Shown: in pieces, positions 10,088 through 23,292 of the stretch
Layout: the number at the start of each line of letters is the position of its first letter
Numbering within the stretch: the first letter of the stretch is position 1
Origin: Cyclina sinensis
Taxonomy: Eukaryota > Mollusca > Bivalvia > Venerida > Veneridae
Direction: 5' to 3'
Length of the DNA: 64,000 nucleotides
Assembly (NCBI GenBank): GCA_012932295.1
Contig: JAAONU010000011.1
Span: forward strand, 41,914,352-41,978,351
Position numbers and translations under genes: made by a program
Notes under the pieces: generated by a model
Database searches by the model: none
What the model saw: only the letters and a program-made list of their open reading frames with translations
Told to the model about the DNA's origin: nothing

Positions 10088-11863
10088 AGAGTTTGTATGT
10101 TTGTATGAATTAAGAAAACATTGTGTATGTCTGTATGAAGAATTAGGAAAAAGAGTGTGTATGTCTGAATGAAGAATTAGGAAAACAATGTGTATGTCTG
10201 TATGAAGGAATAGGAAAAGAGTGTGTATGTCTGTATGAAGAACTAGGAAAACGCTGAGTTTGTCTGTATGAAGAATTATATAGGATAAAAGTTTGTATGT
10301 TTGTATGAATTACGAAAGCATTGTGTATGTCTGTATGAAGAACTATATAGTATAAGAGAGTGTATTTCTGTTTGAAGTATTAGAAAAAGAGTGTGTATGT
10401 CTGTATGAAGAATTATATAGGATTAGAGTGGGTATGTCTTTATGAAAAATAAGGAAAACTGTACGTATGTCTGTATGAAGAATTATATAGTATAAGAGAG
10501 TGTATTTCTGTATGAAGTATTAGAAAAAGCGTGTGTATGTCTGTATGAAGAATTATATAGTATAAGAGAGTGTATATCTGTATGAAGTATTAGAAAAAGA
10601 GTGTGTATGTCTGTATGAAGAATTATATAGGATGAGAGTGGATATGTCTTTATGAAAAATAAGGAAAACTGTACGTATGTCTGTATGAAGAATTATATAG
10701 TATAAGAGGGTCTATTTCTGTATGAAGTATAAGAAAAAGAGTGTGTATGTCTGTATGAAGAATAGGGAAAACAATCTGTACGTCTGTATGAAGAATTAGG
10801 AAAACAGTGTGTATGTTTTTATGAAGAATTAGAACTACAGTTTGTATGTCTATATGAAGAATTAGAACTACAGTGTGTATGTCTGTATGAAGAATTAGGA
10901 AAACAGTGTGTATGTCTATATGAAGAATTAGAACTACAGTGTGTATGTCTGTATGAAGAGTATAAATGATTAGAGTTTCTATGTCTGTATGAAGAATTAG
11001 TAAAACTGTGTGTATGCCTGTATGAAGAATAATATAGGATTAGATCGTGTATACCTGTATAAAGAATTGTATAGGATTAGAATATGAATGTCTGTATGAA
11101 GAATTATATAGGATAAAAGTGTGTATTCTTATATGAAGAACTGTATAGGATTATAGGCTGTCTGTCTTTAAGAAAATTAGGAAAACGGTGAGTTTGTCTG
11201 TATGAAGAATTATATAGGATAAGAGTTTGTATGTTTGTATGAAGAATAATATAAGATTAGAGTGTGTATGTCTGTATGAAGAATAAGGAACACAGTTTGT
11301 ATCTTTGTATCAAGAATTATTAATAAAAACAGTGTGTATGTCTGTATGAAGAAATAGGAAAAGAGTGTGTATGTCTATATGCAGAATTAGGAAAACAGTG
11401 TGTATGTCTGTATGAAGGAACAGGAAAAGAGTGTGTATGTCTGTATGAAGAACTAGGAATACAGTGTGTATGTCTGTATGAAGGAATAGGAAAAGAGGGT
11501 GTATGTCTGTATGAAGAACTTCGAAAACAGTTTGTATGTCTGTATGAAGGAATAAAAAAAGAGTGTGTATGTCTGTATGAATGAATAAAAAAATAGTGTG
11601 TATGTCTGTATGAAGAACTAGGAAAGCAGTGTGTATGTCTGTATGAAGAATTAGGAAAACAATGTGTATGTCTGTATGAAGAATTATATACGATTAGAGT
11701 GTGTATGTCTGTATTAAGAAGGAAGGAAACAGTGTGTATGTCTGTATGAAGAATTTGGAAAACAATGTGTATGTCTGTATGAAGGATTAAAAAAAATGTG
11801 TGTATGTCGGTATGAAGGATTAGAAAAAAATGTCTGTATGTCTGTAGGAAGAATTAAATAGGA
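10088..11863. repeat. Large minisatellite, ~31-38 bp unit
   Basis: About 1.78 kb is made of GTGTGTATGTCTGTATGAAG followed by either AATTAGGAAAACA or AATTATATAGGATTAGA. The two tail types occur in clusters, which suggests local expansion of subfamilies. Roughly 50 units are present. It begins about 50 bp after the target duplication of the 9427-10025 element. Confidence 0.92.
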
Positions 11864-13627
11864 GCTGTCTTCATAAAGACATCGAATTCGCAAATTACTC
11901 GTAACTGAATAAAATACATTAATTTAGGTAGTATCATTACACACGAGAAAGAAGTTGATAAACAAATTATCATTATCACAAAAAGGAACAATTTATGTTA
12001 AATATGTAGAGTCTGACTCTTTTCTATCCCAATATACTTTATAGTCCTGAAAATATTTAAAAAATCTTTATGCTGTTTTCGAAAATTTTAAGCCCGGGTA
12101 AATATTAAAAAGTGATGCCTATTACGGTTTCTGTGCGTCTGTTTCTGGTATTGTGCAATGATGAGCTGAACATTTATATATCATATACTTTTCTATAAAA
12201 ACTGTTACAATTATAACATGGTTGTGCTAATCATCAGATTGTCAAGTTCTTTGTAACCAGTGAAAAAGCATTGATTTTAATTTCCTGATAGACCATATTT
12301 CCTAATGTCGATCTCAGTGATGGATTACATGCTTCTTTAGTTATAAACTAAAAAGTGCTGCCATGAAAAGAGCTCAATATGACGAGTATTTGTATTTATT
12401 CATTTATTTCATGTGTTCAGTATTAACAACTGAAAAGAGAAGCTCTTGAAAATCCATAAAATAATAAAATCATTTCTATCAGGCAGTACAATTCATTCAC
12501 CGTTTGAAGTTAAAGAACATTTTTGTTGAAAAGTAAGTATTTCAAACGCGATTTGTTGAAGGTTACAACTTTCTTTTCAAACAGTTTTTTAATCTCTATA
12601 GGTCAGTAGAAGCAACAAATCAATTACATTAATATCACAAAGCCATTTTTTATTCATTTATGTTCGACATATAAAGTGATACCAAGTTTCTTTTCCTTAG
12701 GAAAATTGCATTTTATGCATCCTCTGACAAAGACACACACACTCAAAAATGATAATATTTGATTGAAAGTTATTTTTAAAGCCTATTTTACGGTTACCAT
12801 TTGTGAACAGAATCTTTTTACGCATGAAAGGCATTTTGAAGCCATAACTGATAATATTCTGAACTGATTTAACAATAGCTTCTCAGCATATTTTTGAAAG
12901 TTCTTCAGTAGTATGTAGTTTTGGGTGGTATGCATTTTCAGCTCTTATCGCATTAACATTTACCTGTTTTTCATGTTATCAGTGTCTTGAGAGACTCCAC
13001 ATTCATAAATCACATACTCTCTTTTGCAAGTCAAAATGCACAACTTGCTGCTTCTTTGTTGTTGTTCCCAAGACAAATTCTCATCTGTGAATCACATCAA
13101 CAATCATCTATAATTTGTTACCTCAGTCTTCCCCTTAAATAGCTTTAAACTACTTGATTGTCTGTAAATGCTAACTTTCTACATCTTTATAAATTAAATA
13201 ATGACCCTGAAACGAAAAAAAAGGATTGTAAACTATTTTACAAGCTTTTTGTATTGTTACCGTATAACAGTATTACAGAGAAAAAATATTTCTGAAGTGA
13301 GAACTTAAAAAATTGTTTGATGATTGTTACCTAAGACGTTGTCAACGAAACTGCTGAACATTTTAAGACATTTATCTTCCATATCATATCATCTACAGTT
13401 TCGCTACAATCAGACACCGCGACAAGAGATCCAGTTTGGTATTCAAAATATTGGTTTGTTTGTACGTGAAAAACGCAACGGAAGTTAAAATCAACATATT
13501 ATCAAAATTTCACTGTTGTTAATTTTTATTTTTGTATCCACAATCTAAACAATAAAAGCGGGCTGTGTTGTTAGTGCGTAATCTTATATGAAAAGACACA
13601 ATAGTTTTATTGTTGGGAGAAGCAGAT
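11864..13627. other. AT-rich DNA with no recognised gene
   Basis: No reading frame of note, no repeat and no RNA gene recognised. Confidence 0.6.
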
Positions 13628-13912
13628 CAATGGTCCAGTGGTAACGCGCTAGACTGCTAGCCAAGGAGTCGCGAGATCGATCCCCCGCTCCTCCACTAAC
13701 ATTACTAATCATCTTTCGGATGAGACGTTAAAACGAGGTGCTATGTATAAGTGCTGTACACTGAGCATGCAAAAGAACCAGGTGTGTCTCAGGAATGGGA
13801 CACTTTCTGTATCTTGCACGATCCCCCACAACATAAAATAACTTATCTCTGCAGGGGGGCGTCGGTAATATGGGCAACCGGTACCGATGATTAATAAACT
13901 AAACTGGTTAGA
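13628..13912 (+). mobile_element. tRNA-derived SINE
   Basis: The head has an A box (TGGTCCAGTGG) and a B box (GAGATCGATCC), with a Ser-type GACTGCTAGCC anticodon region between them. The body contains TTTCGGATGAGACGTTAAAA, a core I recall as conserved across several mollusc SINE families, and ends near AATAAACTAAAC. It is not a functional tRNA because the acceptor strands do not pair. Confidence 0.75.
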
Positions 13913-14716
13913 GAGATTGTCGGGAAACTGGTTCTGTTGACTTGTTGCTTTTGTTCGATGAGGCATTTGATATTATAAATGTGTATGATATACACTGGAA
14001 TGAACTTTTTATAACAATCATATATGCTTGTTGAAGATGACTTGACTTATTTCCGTGAAAGTCCTAAGGATTGTTATAACAGTAGACTAAGACAGCACCA
14101 AATCTGCATTTTAAAGAGGCATAACCTAATATTTAGATAAGTCCATTTTTTTCCAAATATAAATGTGATTTTACCAAATTATTATATAATTAATTAATCA
14201 TTGTCATTTTTTTTCCTTAGAACGTTTAAATTTGTAATTATTCTAGAACCGCACATTCTAGAATTTAAACCACAATTATGATTATGATGGTTTTCTTCTA
14301 AATTTTCTATTTCTGATGTTTAAATATCTCAGTTCTGTCTACTAAAATGTAACACTTTCTTTGGCCACTTCCTCACATATTGAATGTCTTTTCCCTCTGC
14401 TGTAAATAACAGTTAAGTAATTTTACAGCACTGGAGGGCCTCAAGTTAGATAAAAGATTTGTTATTAATGAGCTGCATGGTACTTTCAGACAAGCCATGA
14501 AGGTTGAATATTTGTATCAATGAACACACAATTGCCAGAAGGTATTTCAGGCAGAAGTTAAATATTTAAACAGGGAAAGAAATTATTCAAGGTAAAAACG
14601 TTGATTGAATTACCAGTGTGTTTGTGTTCCTATGGGTTTTATTTCATGTCTGCTGTTGCTTTGGAATTGAGAATAGAAAACTTTAACAAAACCGTTATTT
14701 TCAACTACTTTTGGCC

Positions 14717-15210
14717 AAAGGTAATGAAGTCCTATAGCAAGGTTTTGCTGTACAAAAGTCCTAAAACAAGGTTATGAAGTACAAAAGTCCTAAACAAGGT
14801 TATGAAGTACAAAAGTCCTAAACAAGGTTATGAAGTACAAAAGTCCTAAACAAGGTTATGAAGTACAAAAGTCTTAAAACAAGGTTATGAAGTACAAAAG
14901 TCCTAAAACAAGGTTATGAAGTACAAAAGTCCTAAAACAAGGTTATGAAGTACAATAGTCCTAAAACAAGGTTATGAAGTACAAAAGTCCTAACACAAGG
15001 TTATGAAGTACAAATGTCCTGAAACAAGGTTATGAAGTACATTCGTCCTGAAACAAGGTTATGAAGTGCATTCGTCCTGAAACAAGATTATGAAGTACAA
15101 ATGTCTTGAAACAAAATTATGAGGTACAAACTTCCTGAACCAATGTTATTAAACACGAACGTCCTTAAAAGACGTCCCTTAAAAAGACTGCGAAGTACGA
15201 ACGTCCTAAC
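14717..15210. repeat. Minisatellite, ~27 bp unit
   Basis: Units of AAACAAGGTTATGAAGTACAAAAGTCCT type are repeated about 17 times. Central units are nearly identical. Units at the right end diverge (attcgtcctg, acgtcctaac), the usual decay at array edges. Confidence 0.92.
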
Positions 15211-16482
15211 ACAATGAACTCATACAGTTATTCTCGTTTTTAAATAACTTAATCTTTCAGGAGAGAAAAACTGAAACAATTCATCGATGCATAATTCAAT
15301 TTTTTTTAACTGTATATCGCAGAATTTAAACTATTTCTTCACTAAGTGGTAATCTAGGAATGACGCCATAGTTATAAATGTCAAATATTTCTAAGATATT
15401 ACGAAAGGAATGCAAGAATTTTACTGTCTTTTAAACGTTGATATTATCTTCAATTTAATTTAAGTTTGATATATATATATTAATAATATAATTGTGACAT
15501 CCATTTTCATTATGTAGTTCCTATGAAGGTTGTGATTTCCATATCAATAACAGTATTCTAAAAATTATCTAGAGTTGGCTGAAATATCTATGATGTTGTC
15601 AGAGTATCTACACACACACCAGTCAGGAATTGTTCATTCATAAATCAACTTTAAACATTGTGTTGTCAGAAAAGAATGCCGTCCTATAGATTTGGATATA
15701 ACCCGGAATATTGTACACAAAAAAAAACTTTAAACCTCTTAAGATATTTTCATGATAATATCCTTAAATTATTGAATTGGATGGATAACATCCTCGTGTT
15801 ATGTAATCGACACAGCTTCTTTTTTCTTCTCTCTCTTTTTTACGATTTTTTATATTTTTTATTTTTATTTATTTCTTTTGTCTGATTTAGAAATGATCTA
15901 CTCTCTATATAAAACTGGTGAACTTTATCTGAACGGATGAGTAACAAGTGCTATTTCTTGGTCTTTATTCTGAACGGCTTTACTTAAGTTTATGTATGCT
16001 GACCAATAGAATAAAAAAAACTATTAAGGTTAATAAAACTCAAAACAATCATTTAAAAAACGTCGGAAAGAATAGAACGCTATAATATTAAGTGGAATAA
16101 AAAGGAACTTACTTTGCATTTCTTAATATTTTTATGTAAGATATTTTTGCTTAATTGCGTGTCTCAAGATAATGTTCGTTGGACATGTGGGTGTCTGGTT
16201 TCGATCATGAAACCTTATTGCGTTGTAATATTGTCATTACCGTCGTTCTTAATTACATTCGAGGAATTGCAAATGTCAACGTCTACTGCCTTATTGCAAA
16301 GAATTTATTTCTCTTTTTCGCAAAATAATATTCTATTCTGTCAATAGACTGAAGAGAAAAAAAATGCGAAAAAAATCGTTTGCTTTCCCGAAACGCGATA
16401 AAAAAATATAAGAACCTAATCGAATGCTACAGAAACACCAATTTAGGGTTAAAAACTGTAATAATAAAATATTCGTTATTAA
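15211..16482. other. AT-rich DNA with no recognised gene
   Basis: Contains a short (AT)n near 15470. Open frames (75-85 codons) are T-rich and show no motif. Nothing recognised. Confidence 0.55.
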
Positions 16483-17223
16483 CCAGGTTTTCAACGAAAA
16501 CCGGTTATTGTAATGCTGAAGTCGGCGGGTGGGCTTCAACCTTTGGTTTCCGTTCAATAACTTGAGTTTGCTTTGGCCTATTGACGCCAAACTTTGTGTG
16601 TCGGTAGCTTATATCCAGGGGCAGCTTGGGATTGCTATCCAGATGTCTGTGATCAAGGTCAAGGTCATTATTGCTAAAAACAGAAATTCAGTTTCCGCTC
16701 AATAACTTGAGTTTGCTTTGGCCTATTGACGCCAAGCTTGGTGTATTGGTAGCTTATATCAAAAGGCAGCTTGGGATTGCTACCAAGATGTCTGTGATCA
16801 AGGCCAAGGTCACTGTTGCTAAAAATAGAAATTCAGTTTCTGCTCAATAACTTGAGTTTGCTTTGACCTATTGACACCAAACTTGGTGTGTCGGTAGCTT
16901 ATATCAAGACGCAACTCGGCATTGCTACCCAGATGTCTGTGATCAAGGTCAATGTCACTGTTGCTAAAAATAGAAATTCAGTCCATGTCTGTGTAGGGTC
17001 AGGAACAAGCCCAATAATTGATTTGTTTCATCAACCACATTTCCTAATCATTTATTTATTGCGGTGTTTCACCATTTCCATTGTACTAAACCTATATGGA
17101 TTTCTACTAACCCTACATAGATCACTATCTGCATGCAACCAAAATAACAATATCATTTTTTCTTCACTGCCATATTTCATTCCTAATTCCTGTCACATTA
17201 ATACTAGTTCGTTGAAAACCTGG
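16483..17223. mobile_element. TIR element with a core of three 145 bp repeats
   Basis: A perfect 16 bp inverted repeat, CCAGGTTTTCAACGAA, occurs at 16483-16498 and as its reverse complement at 17208-17223. Inside, three head-to-tail units of 145 bp start at 16546, 16691 and 16836 (GTTTCCGCTCAATAACTTGAG-type starts, GGTCAAGGTCACTGTTGCT near the end) and finish at 16980. The unit resembles a repeat common in bivalve genomes. No target duplication is obvious and there is no transposase. A 121-codon frame at 16888-17253 runs through repeat and TIR and is probably not a gene. Confidence 0.7.
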
Positions 17224-18835
17224 CTTCGTCGCATTGCGGCGCTTCTTGTCTAGAATTGTAGGATAGTTTTTTGTTAGTGGTTTTGCTGTATGCAGTGAAG
17301 CTATGAAAATGTAAAACGACACTGCTAAAATACACTACTCCAATATCAACAGTACTTAAATGACGTTTCGGGCTTGTGATGTATTTAAAAGAAACAAAGA
17401 CACGCAGGCGTCTTAAACGCTTCCGTAGTCACCATGAAGGTGACTTACGAGAATATGTTTTAAGCAAATTCCGTTGTACAGTCCAGAATATTTCTTGTAT
17501 AGAGGATTCTTCACTGCTTGAATTTCGGAAGGCAAACACATGGTGCAAATAACTGTATACATGTATGTTCTTTTTTTAAATCTAATTCCTACATACCAGG
17601 ACGAATAAAAGAAGAAGACAAACAAACATGTAGCGTCTTCTTTTTTCTCTCAAATAATGTAACTAGTCGAGATGTGTGTTTTGTTCATATATTTCACAAC
17701 AAAAAATAGAAAGAAGAACCGAATCAGTTATATTTCTATTTAAATTTGTTTTTAAAACTATTACTCCTAAGACAACAAGCAGGCACTGAAATTTATATTA
17801 GTCGTTTGATTTACTATGTTCGTTGGCACACAGGTTACAAACAAAAACAAGCCTCTGGACTTAAATATCAGTGAAAATATATAAATAATATGTAAATCAA
17901 TGAAATTATGGCCAGTCTGGGATTAGTTTATTACCCGAAATGAAATATCTAAATGTTTGCATTTCAGTTCAAAAGTTTTGTTATTTTCAGTATTTCCTTT
18001 TGAAAGTAGACACCGTCCTATTTTTCACTAATTGCAGTTGCAACGCCTACTAGGTAATAACATTCAATGCGTTTATTCCTCTTGGTGAAATTAAATGCAA
18101 TACCGTCAATCAAACACAAAGTCATTTGTACAAAAAGCACGCACTTCTCCGGGAATACGAGATCAAAAGGAAACAGCTTCGTCGCAAGTTGCTTTTAAGG
18201 AAACACCAATCTGTGTTGAAAGGTTCATTTTGAAATGTGCTTGAAAGTGTCAAATATTGAAATAATCAAAATGCTTTGAGTGAATTATTACAACATTTCG
18301 TTAAATGTTAAGTATTTAATATTATTGTTTATTGCACAACATTGAAGTAAACAGACTAGAACATACACTTTATTTTCAATCAGGTTCTGCAATGCAAGAC
18401 ACATGAATGGCCTAAAAATGGCTGACGCCATCTGCTAGTTTCGATGGGTAGTCTGTGGTTACCCGTCCGAAAATGCAAGAAAGAAATGCGGTTACTAGAT
18501 GATAAAATAGTAAGATATTGTTAAAAGTTTTGTAATTCCGTCCTTTAGAAGAATTATCTAGTTGGCTATTCAATCTTTGGTGAAATTGGTCTAAAAGTGT
18601 TCTTTTACTTACTTTATCAAAATGTTGCGGGATAACAATGTTTTGGTTCTGTGTTTAGAGGAATCAGTTTTGTCTTTTTATAGTTTTGTATGCAGAATAA
18701 TAAATCAGTATGAAAACAATGTCAGTATTCCTTTTTTTATTAGTCCGGCACTCTCTGATGAAATATCATGTGACTTGATGTGTTCTTGACCAATTTCAAA
18801 ATCATTTTAGGTGGAATGAAAAAACTAGCTGTAGT
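17224..18835. other. AT-rich DNA with no recognised gene
   Basis: Only short open frames. No RNA gene or structured repeat recognised. Confidence 0.55.
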
Positions 18836-19732
18836 TTTAAGATTTTTGTTAACACAACTGCGGTCGTAAGATCTTTGTTTACATAACTGCGTTCATAGGA
18901 TCATTGTTAAGTCATAAGATCTTTGTTTACATAACTGCGTTCATAGGATCATTGTTAAGTCATAAGATCTTTGTTTACATAACTGCGTTCATAGGATCAT
19001 TGTTAAGTCATAAGATCTTTGTTTACATAACTGCGTTCATAGGATCATTGTTAAGTCATAAGATCGTTGTTTACATTATCTGCGGTCATAAGATCTTTGT
19101 TAACACATCTGTGGTATTAAGATCTTTGTAAACACATCTGTGGTCATAAGATCTTTGTTAACACATCTGCGGTCATAAGATCTATGTTAACTGGTTAAGT
19201 TATAAGATCTTTGTAAACGCAACTTCGGTCGTAAGATCTTTGTTAACGCATCTGCGGTCATAAGATCTTTGTTAACGCATCTGCGGTTATAAGATCTTTG
19301 TTAACGCATCTGCGGTCATAAGATCTTTGTTAACGCATCTGCGGTCATAAGATCTTTGTTAACGCATCTGCGGTCATAAGATCTTTGTAACACAACTGCG
19401 GTTATAAGATCTTTGTAACACATCTGCGGTAATAAGATCTTTGTAACACAACTGCGGTCATAAGATCTTTGTAACACAACTGCGGTCATAAGATCTTTGT
19501 AACACAACTGCGGTTATAAGATCTTTGTAACACAACTGCGGTTATAAGATCTTTGTAACACAACTGCGGTTATAAGATCTTTGTAACACAACTGCGGTTA
19601 TAAGATCTTTGTAACACAACTGCGGTTATAAGATCTTTGTAACACAACTGCGGTCATAAGATCTTTGTAACACAACTGCGGTCATAAGATCTTTGTAACA
19701 CAACTGCGGTTATAAGATCTTTGTTAACACTT
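18836..19732. repeat. Minisatellite carrying AAGATCTT in each unit
   Basis: About 30 units of the type GCGGTCATAAGATCTTTGT plus AACACAACT (about 28-30 bp). Near 18904-19060 a 48 bp higher-order unit is repeated three times almost without change, which produces a 16-residue periodic frame that is an artefact of the array. From about 19380 the units lose one base (TTTGTAACACAACT) and become very uniform, suggesting recent expansion of a subfamily. Confidence 0.93.
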
Positions 19733-21011
19733 TAGTGGTCAAATGTTTTACATATCGTTAACTATAAAGCTGCTTTGATTTTTCTGGATGTATATTATCT
19801 GAATATTATGTATGAAAGATTGTCTTGTGCTTGGACCACAAGTTTTTGTCATGGAAGGAGTGATCGTCTCGAACATGTAATGAAAAAACAAAACTGAAAA
19901 ATTCAATCAGTTTACAAAGAACGTTTTGATGTTGTGATGTTAGATCCAGACAGAATGGTATTAAAAGTATAATATACAATCTTTTTTGAAAAAGTAACTC
20001 AGCTTTTCTTTGAAAAAAAATGCAAGGTAATAAATAGGAATGGCTAGAAATCAAAAGTTTGCTTATGAATGTAGCCATTATAGATATACTGACTGTAACA
20101 ACATAAAAAGGTATATCCGTCAAGGTGCAACGGATTTAACTCATCGGGGTGCTATATACCGCGGGAGCTGTTTACGGCGTAACACGGCATATCTTCATTC
20201 CGCTCTAAGAAATATGTTTCTGTCAGTGTTCTGATACAGTAAGAAATGGTTCTCATGTTGTGCGAGTATTTTATTTGTGATGATTTTGAAGGCCGTGACT
20301 GCGTGAGTTTCTGGTTAATTATTTCCGCCTTCAGTAATTAAAATGCATTCAGGAAATGCAGACGTGAATTTGTTACTTGTGCATGTCATTCAGCAGCCTT
20401 AACGTCTTGGATTTCCATGGTAACTGAGGGTGAATATTAGCTAGTATAATGTTTTGCGAGTTAATATTTAGATAATACGAATAAGGATTTTGATTTTTTA
20501 TTTCAATGTGAGACTGATTGAAATTAACCTTATTTGATTTAACCATTCCAGAAAGAATTTTATGAAATATATGGAGAGGATTTTCTTAAAGAAGTTAGAC
20601 TGCGATTAAAGTAAGACGTATTAAATAGTTATGTCGTTGCATATTTATATTACATTACTATTTACAATGCGTAAACTGTTTTAAAGCAGCTTAAACAATT
20701 AGTCAAGATTAGTAACCCACGCTACTTTTACACTTTGGTAGTTCACAATATCGTGCTACACAGATCCAAAATGTGTGTAACTTTATAAGTTGATTGTCCT
20801 AGGTAAAAATTTAGCTAGTCCGTTGATATTTGATAAGATTTAGAAAATGAATCCCAGTCGCAGAAATCTCTGTTTTCCATTTTCGTCTTGTTCAGTATAT
20901 TTAAACATTCCTTAAAAGAACGATAAATTAACACATAAACCACAAAATTCCTAAAACGTACGTATTCACTAATGAACAAAAATATAAAACATCTACACCA
21001 AAACATTTTAC
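19733..21011. other. AT-rich DNA with no recognised gene
   Basis: Short frames only (105 codons on minus at 20123-19806, hydrophobic, no motif). Nothing recognised. Confidence 0.55.
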
Positions 21012-21775
21012 ACTAGCACAAGAGCGATCAGTGATCACATGTGTCGCCTGATGATAGCCAATTAAGCCGTTGTATTGAGGAGTGCTTGCCCAATTTGTTG
21101 GAAAAGTAAATTGAGGTACCGATCAATCCTGTAACATTTCATTCAAATTGCGTTAGTAGTATAAGAGAAGTAGTCCGGACAATCATTGAACTGGAAAGTG
21201 CCGACGATATGTACAACTAGACTTTGTACTGATCATTCCTGTAAAGTTTGAATGAAATTGCAGCAGTCCTTTTTGAGGAGTAGTCCGAACAAGTTTTGTG
21301 ACGGACGTACAGACAGACAAACAGACGACGGAGAAGTGATCCCTATATGTCGCGGCCACTTTGTAGCATGTCGCTACTGTGTAGCAGGCGACAAGAAATC
21401 ATTAACGGGCCAAAACGCCTTTTTTATTCAATGGCCATAACTCAGCCAAAATCATTCAACCGAAAAACCCGTTAAATATGCACAAGTACTTGTTGCTTTA
21501 GTAGTGTAAAAGGAAGTAGTCCGGATAAACTATAAAAAAATAAAAATCATTAAAGGGCCATAACTCTTACAAAAATCATTGAACTGGAAAATGCCGAGGA
21601 TATGCACAACTAGATTCGGTACTGATCATTCCTGTAAAGTTTGAATGAAATTGCACCAGCAGTTTTTGGGAGGTAGTCCGGGCAAGTTTTGGAACGAACG
21701 GACGGACAGACGACGGAGAAGTGTCCCTATATGTCGCGACTACTTTGTAGCAGGCAACACAAAAATGAAATAGAA
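21012..21775 (+). repeat. Dispersed bivalve-type repeat with two internal copies
   Basis: Two related sub-blocks, about 21180-21390 and 21580-21770, share AATCATTGAACTGGAAA, GATCATTCCTGTAAAG, GTTTGAATGAAATTGCA, a run of GGACGGACAGACGACGGAG and CCCTATATGTCGCG. The first is preceded by a more diverged third block. I know this style of repeat from bivalve genomes. It encodes nothing. Confidence 0.65.
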
Positions 21776-22101
21776 AATACCACCCCGCTATTAGATGATG
21801 ACATATTCCTGATACAATTTGGGATTCCAGCAAACATTGCAATATTTAGAATGTGAATTAGTATCTATATTTTGGATGGAAAGAATGAAATATTTACATA
21901 TATTCTATACTTAGTACATGAGAGAGGTCTTATGTCTAGAAGACCATGTATGAGTACGCATCTCACAATCCCAGAACCATCGTCAGGAACGGTAATAGTA
22001 AGCATTGGGTCATGTTGGCTAGACTAAACAACAACAGAGACAATTCACTGGCGAGTCTTTTTATTGTCTTGATTAAAGGCGTGATGAAGTGTTGCAGTGA
22101 C

Positions 22102-22418
22102 CAGGAGAGATAATTCATTCAATTAAATTAGAGGAACACGACCGGTATGACAGAGTCTCGGTGGTTGTCTATGGCGGCATTAGTTTGCATGGTCACATCG
22201 AAATCTGTGTCCTTGATCGGGGTACCATGACTGGTCAGCGGTGGAGGGATGACACCTTGGACCGTATTCTGGTGCATTCGGCAACAACATCATTCTCATA
22301 GACGATAATGCCCGTCCTTACATTTCCAGGGGTGCCCTGGTGTACCTGGATAGGATGAGGACCTAACGTATGGAGTGCCAACCTACTCTATGAACTTGAA
22401 ACCGATCGAGTACCTTTA
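22102..22418 (+). pseudogene. Tc1/mariner transposase fragment (decayed)
   Basis: From 22140 the frame reads DRYDRVSVVVYGGISLHG, then LDRGTMTGQRWRDD, matching the VMVWGGI and GTMTGQRYRD blocks of Tc1-family transposases. After a shift, IDDNARPY (the second catalytic Asp region, DDNARPH) is readable, followed by MNLKPIEYL, the remnant of the SPDLNPIEYLW block with the third acidic residue. At least two frameshifts and several stops separate these pieces and the DNA-binding half is not recognisable. It is a dead copy. Confidence 0.85.
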
Positions 22419-22927
22419 AAACAAGTCAAATGTTTGAAATGGAGTGGGGGTTGCGATAATTAGTAATGTTGGATTAAATGTATGGTGGTTAACCAAATAC
22501 AATCTTTCTGCACTCTAATTTTGTATATGGCTGACATTTGTTAATGTTTAATGCTAAAAAAGATGATTCTACGTCAAGTCTATTGGCATTGTTTTCTCTG
22601 TACGAAAATTTGCTGCTGTCACATTATGTTGTTTTTGATAAAGGGAGTGGAATTAAACTGAAACCATTGACCCAATCAAAAGATAATATTTTTTTATTTT
22701 CCTACCTCTATAATTCTAAAATATAAATTTGCTTATTTGTTTACAGTTCACGTACGAAAAAAATATTTCGGAAAAAAATAGTTAATTCGAAACCATGCTT
22801 GAAACTACATGTTTGACTGTCGAGTCCTTACTAAAAATAACATTGTAGACCGCTTGTTACAAAATCAGTTTACAGTCCAAAAGGAGTTACGTAACCCCAT
22901 GGAAATTTTACTAACTGCATTCCAATA
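22419..22927. other. AT-rich DNA with no recognised gene
   Basis: One 62-codon frame without motif. Nothing recognised. Confidence 0.5.
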
Positions 22928-22954
22928 TACACGCCGCTTACAGGGCGGCGTGTA
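22928..22954. other. GC-rich perfect hairpin
   Basis: TACACGCCGC and GCGGCGTGTA form a perfect 10 bp stem with a 7-base loop, striking in DNA that is mostly A and T. It lies 17 bp before a 106-codon open frame. It may be the edge of a mobile element or a structured RNA; nothing else decides. Confidence 0.6.
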
Positions 22955-22971
22955 ATGATACAGAGCAAGGA

Positions 22972-23292
22972 ATGTCAGCTTGGCAAGTCCAGCTAACCAT
23001 ACAGGAGCTTGGTGGCATGCTTAAGACCATCCAGAACTTGATGGCCTGTATGAGAGGTGCTGTCAAGCTGTTTTTGATAGCTTTGGGTTACATACCTGAT
23101 ATTGAACCAAAATTAAACTGTTCTATTGTTTCTTCTGATAAAAGTTTAGTTGATGAAATCTCTGTTTTTCATTGTCATCCTTTCCAGTATGTAACAATAC
23201 CAGTCAGCAGTTTCTTGCCTTTATGCGACTGTTATCTCTACCCCCACGCAAGTCCCATGATGATGGTTGAAAGTAAACAAACAAAATATTAG
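22972..23292 (+). CDS. Unrecognised 106-codon open frame
   Basis: The frame starts at an ATG (MSAWQVQLTIQELGGMLK) and is richer in G and C over its first 130 bp than its surroundings. I recognise no family. There is no clear splice site, Kozak context or nearby poly(A) signal. It could be a fragment of a transposon protein, an isolated exon or a chance frame. I would not treat it as a gene without expression data. Confidence 0.15.
   Translation: MSAWQVQLTIQELGGMLKTIQNLMACMRGAVKLFLIALGYIPDIEPKLNCSIVSSDKSLVDEISVFHCHPFQYVTIPVSSFLPLCDCYLYPHASPMMMVESKQTKY

Noticed and set aside
10088..11863. CRISPR-like repeat array
   Set aside because: Repeats are contiguous without unique spacers, in a eukaryotic context. 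It is a minisatellite.
16888..17253. 121-codon frame
   Set aside because: Runs from the third 145 bp repeat through the TIR into flanking DNA. No motif.
18904..19131. Periodic protein with 16-residue repeats
   Set aside because: The frame runs through a minisatellite. Periodicity comes from the 48 bp DNA unit.
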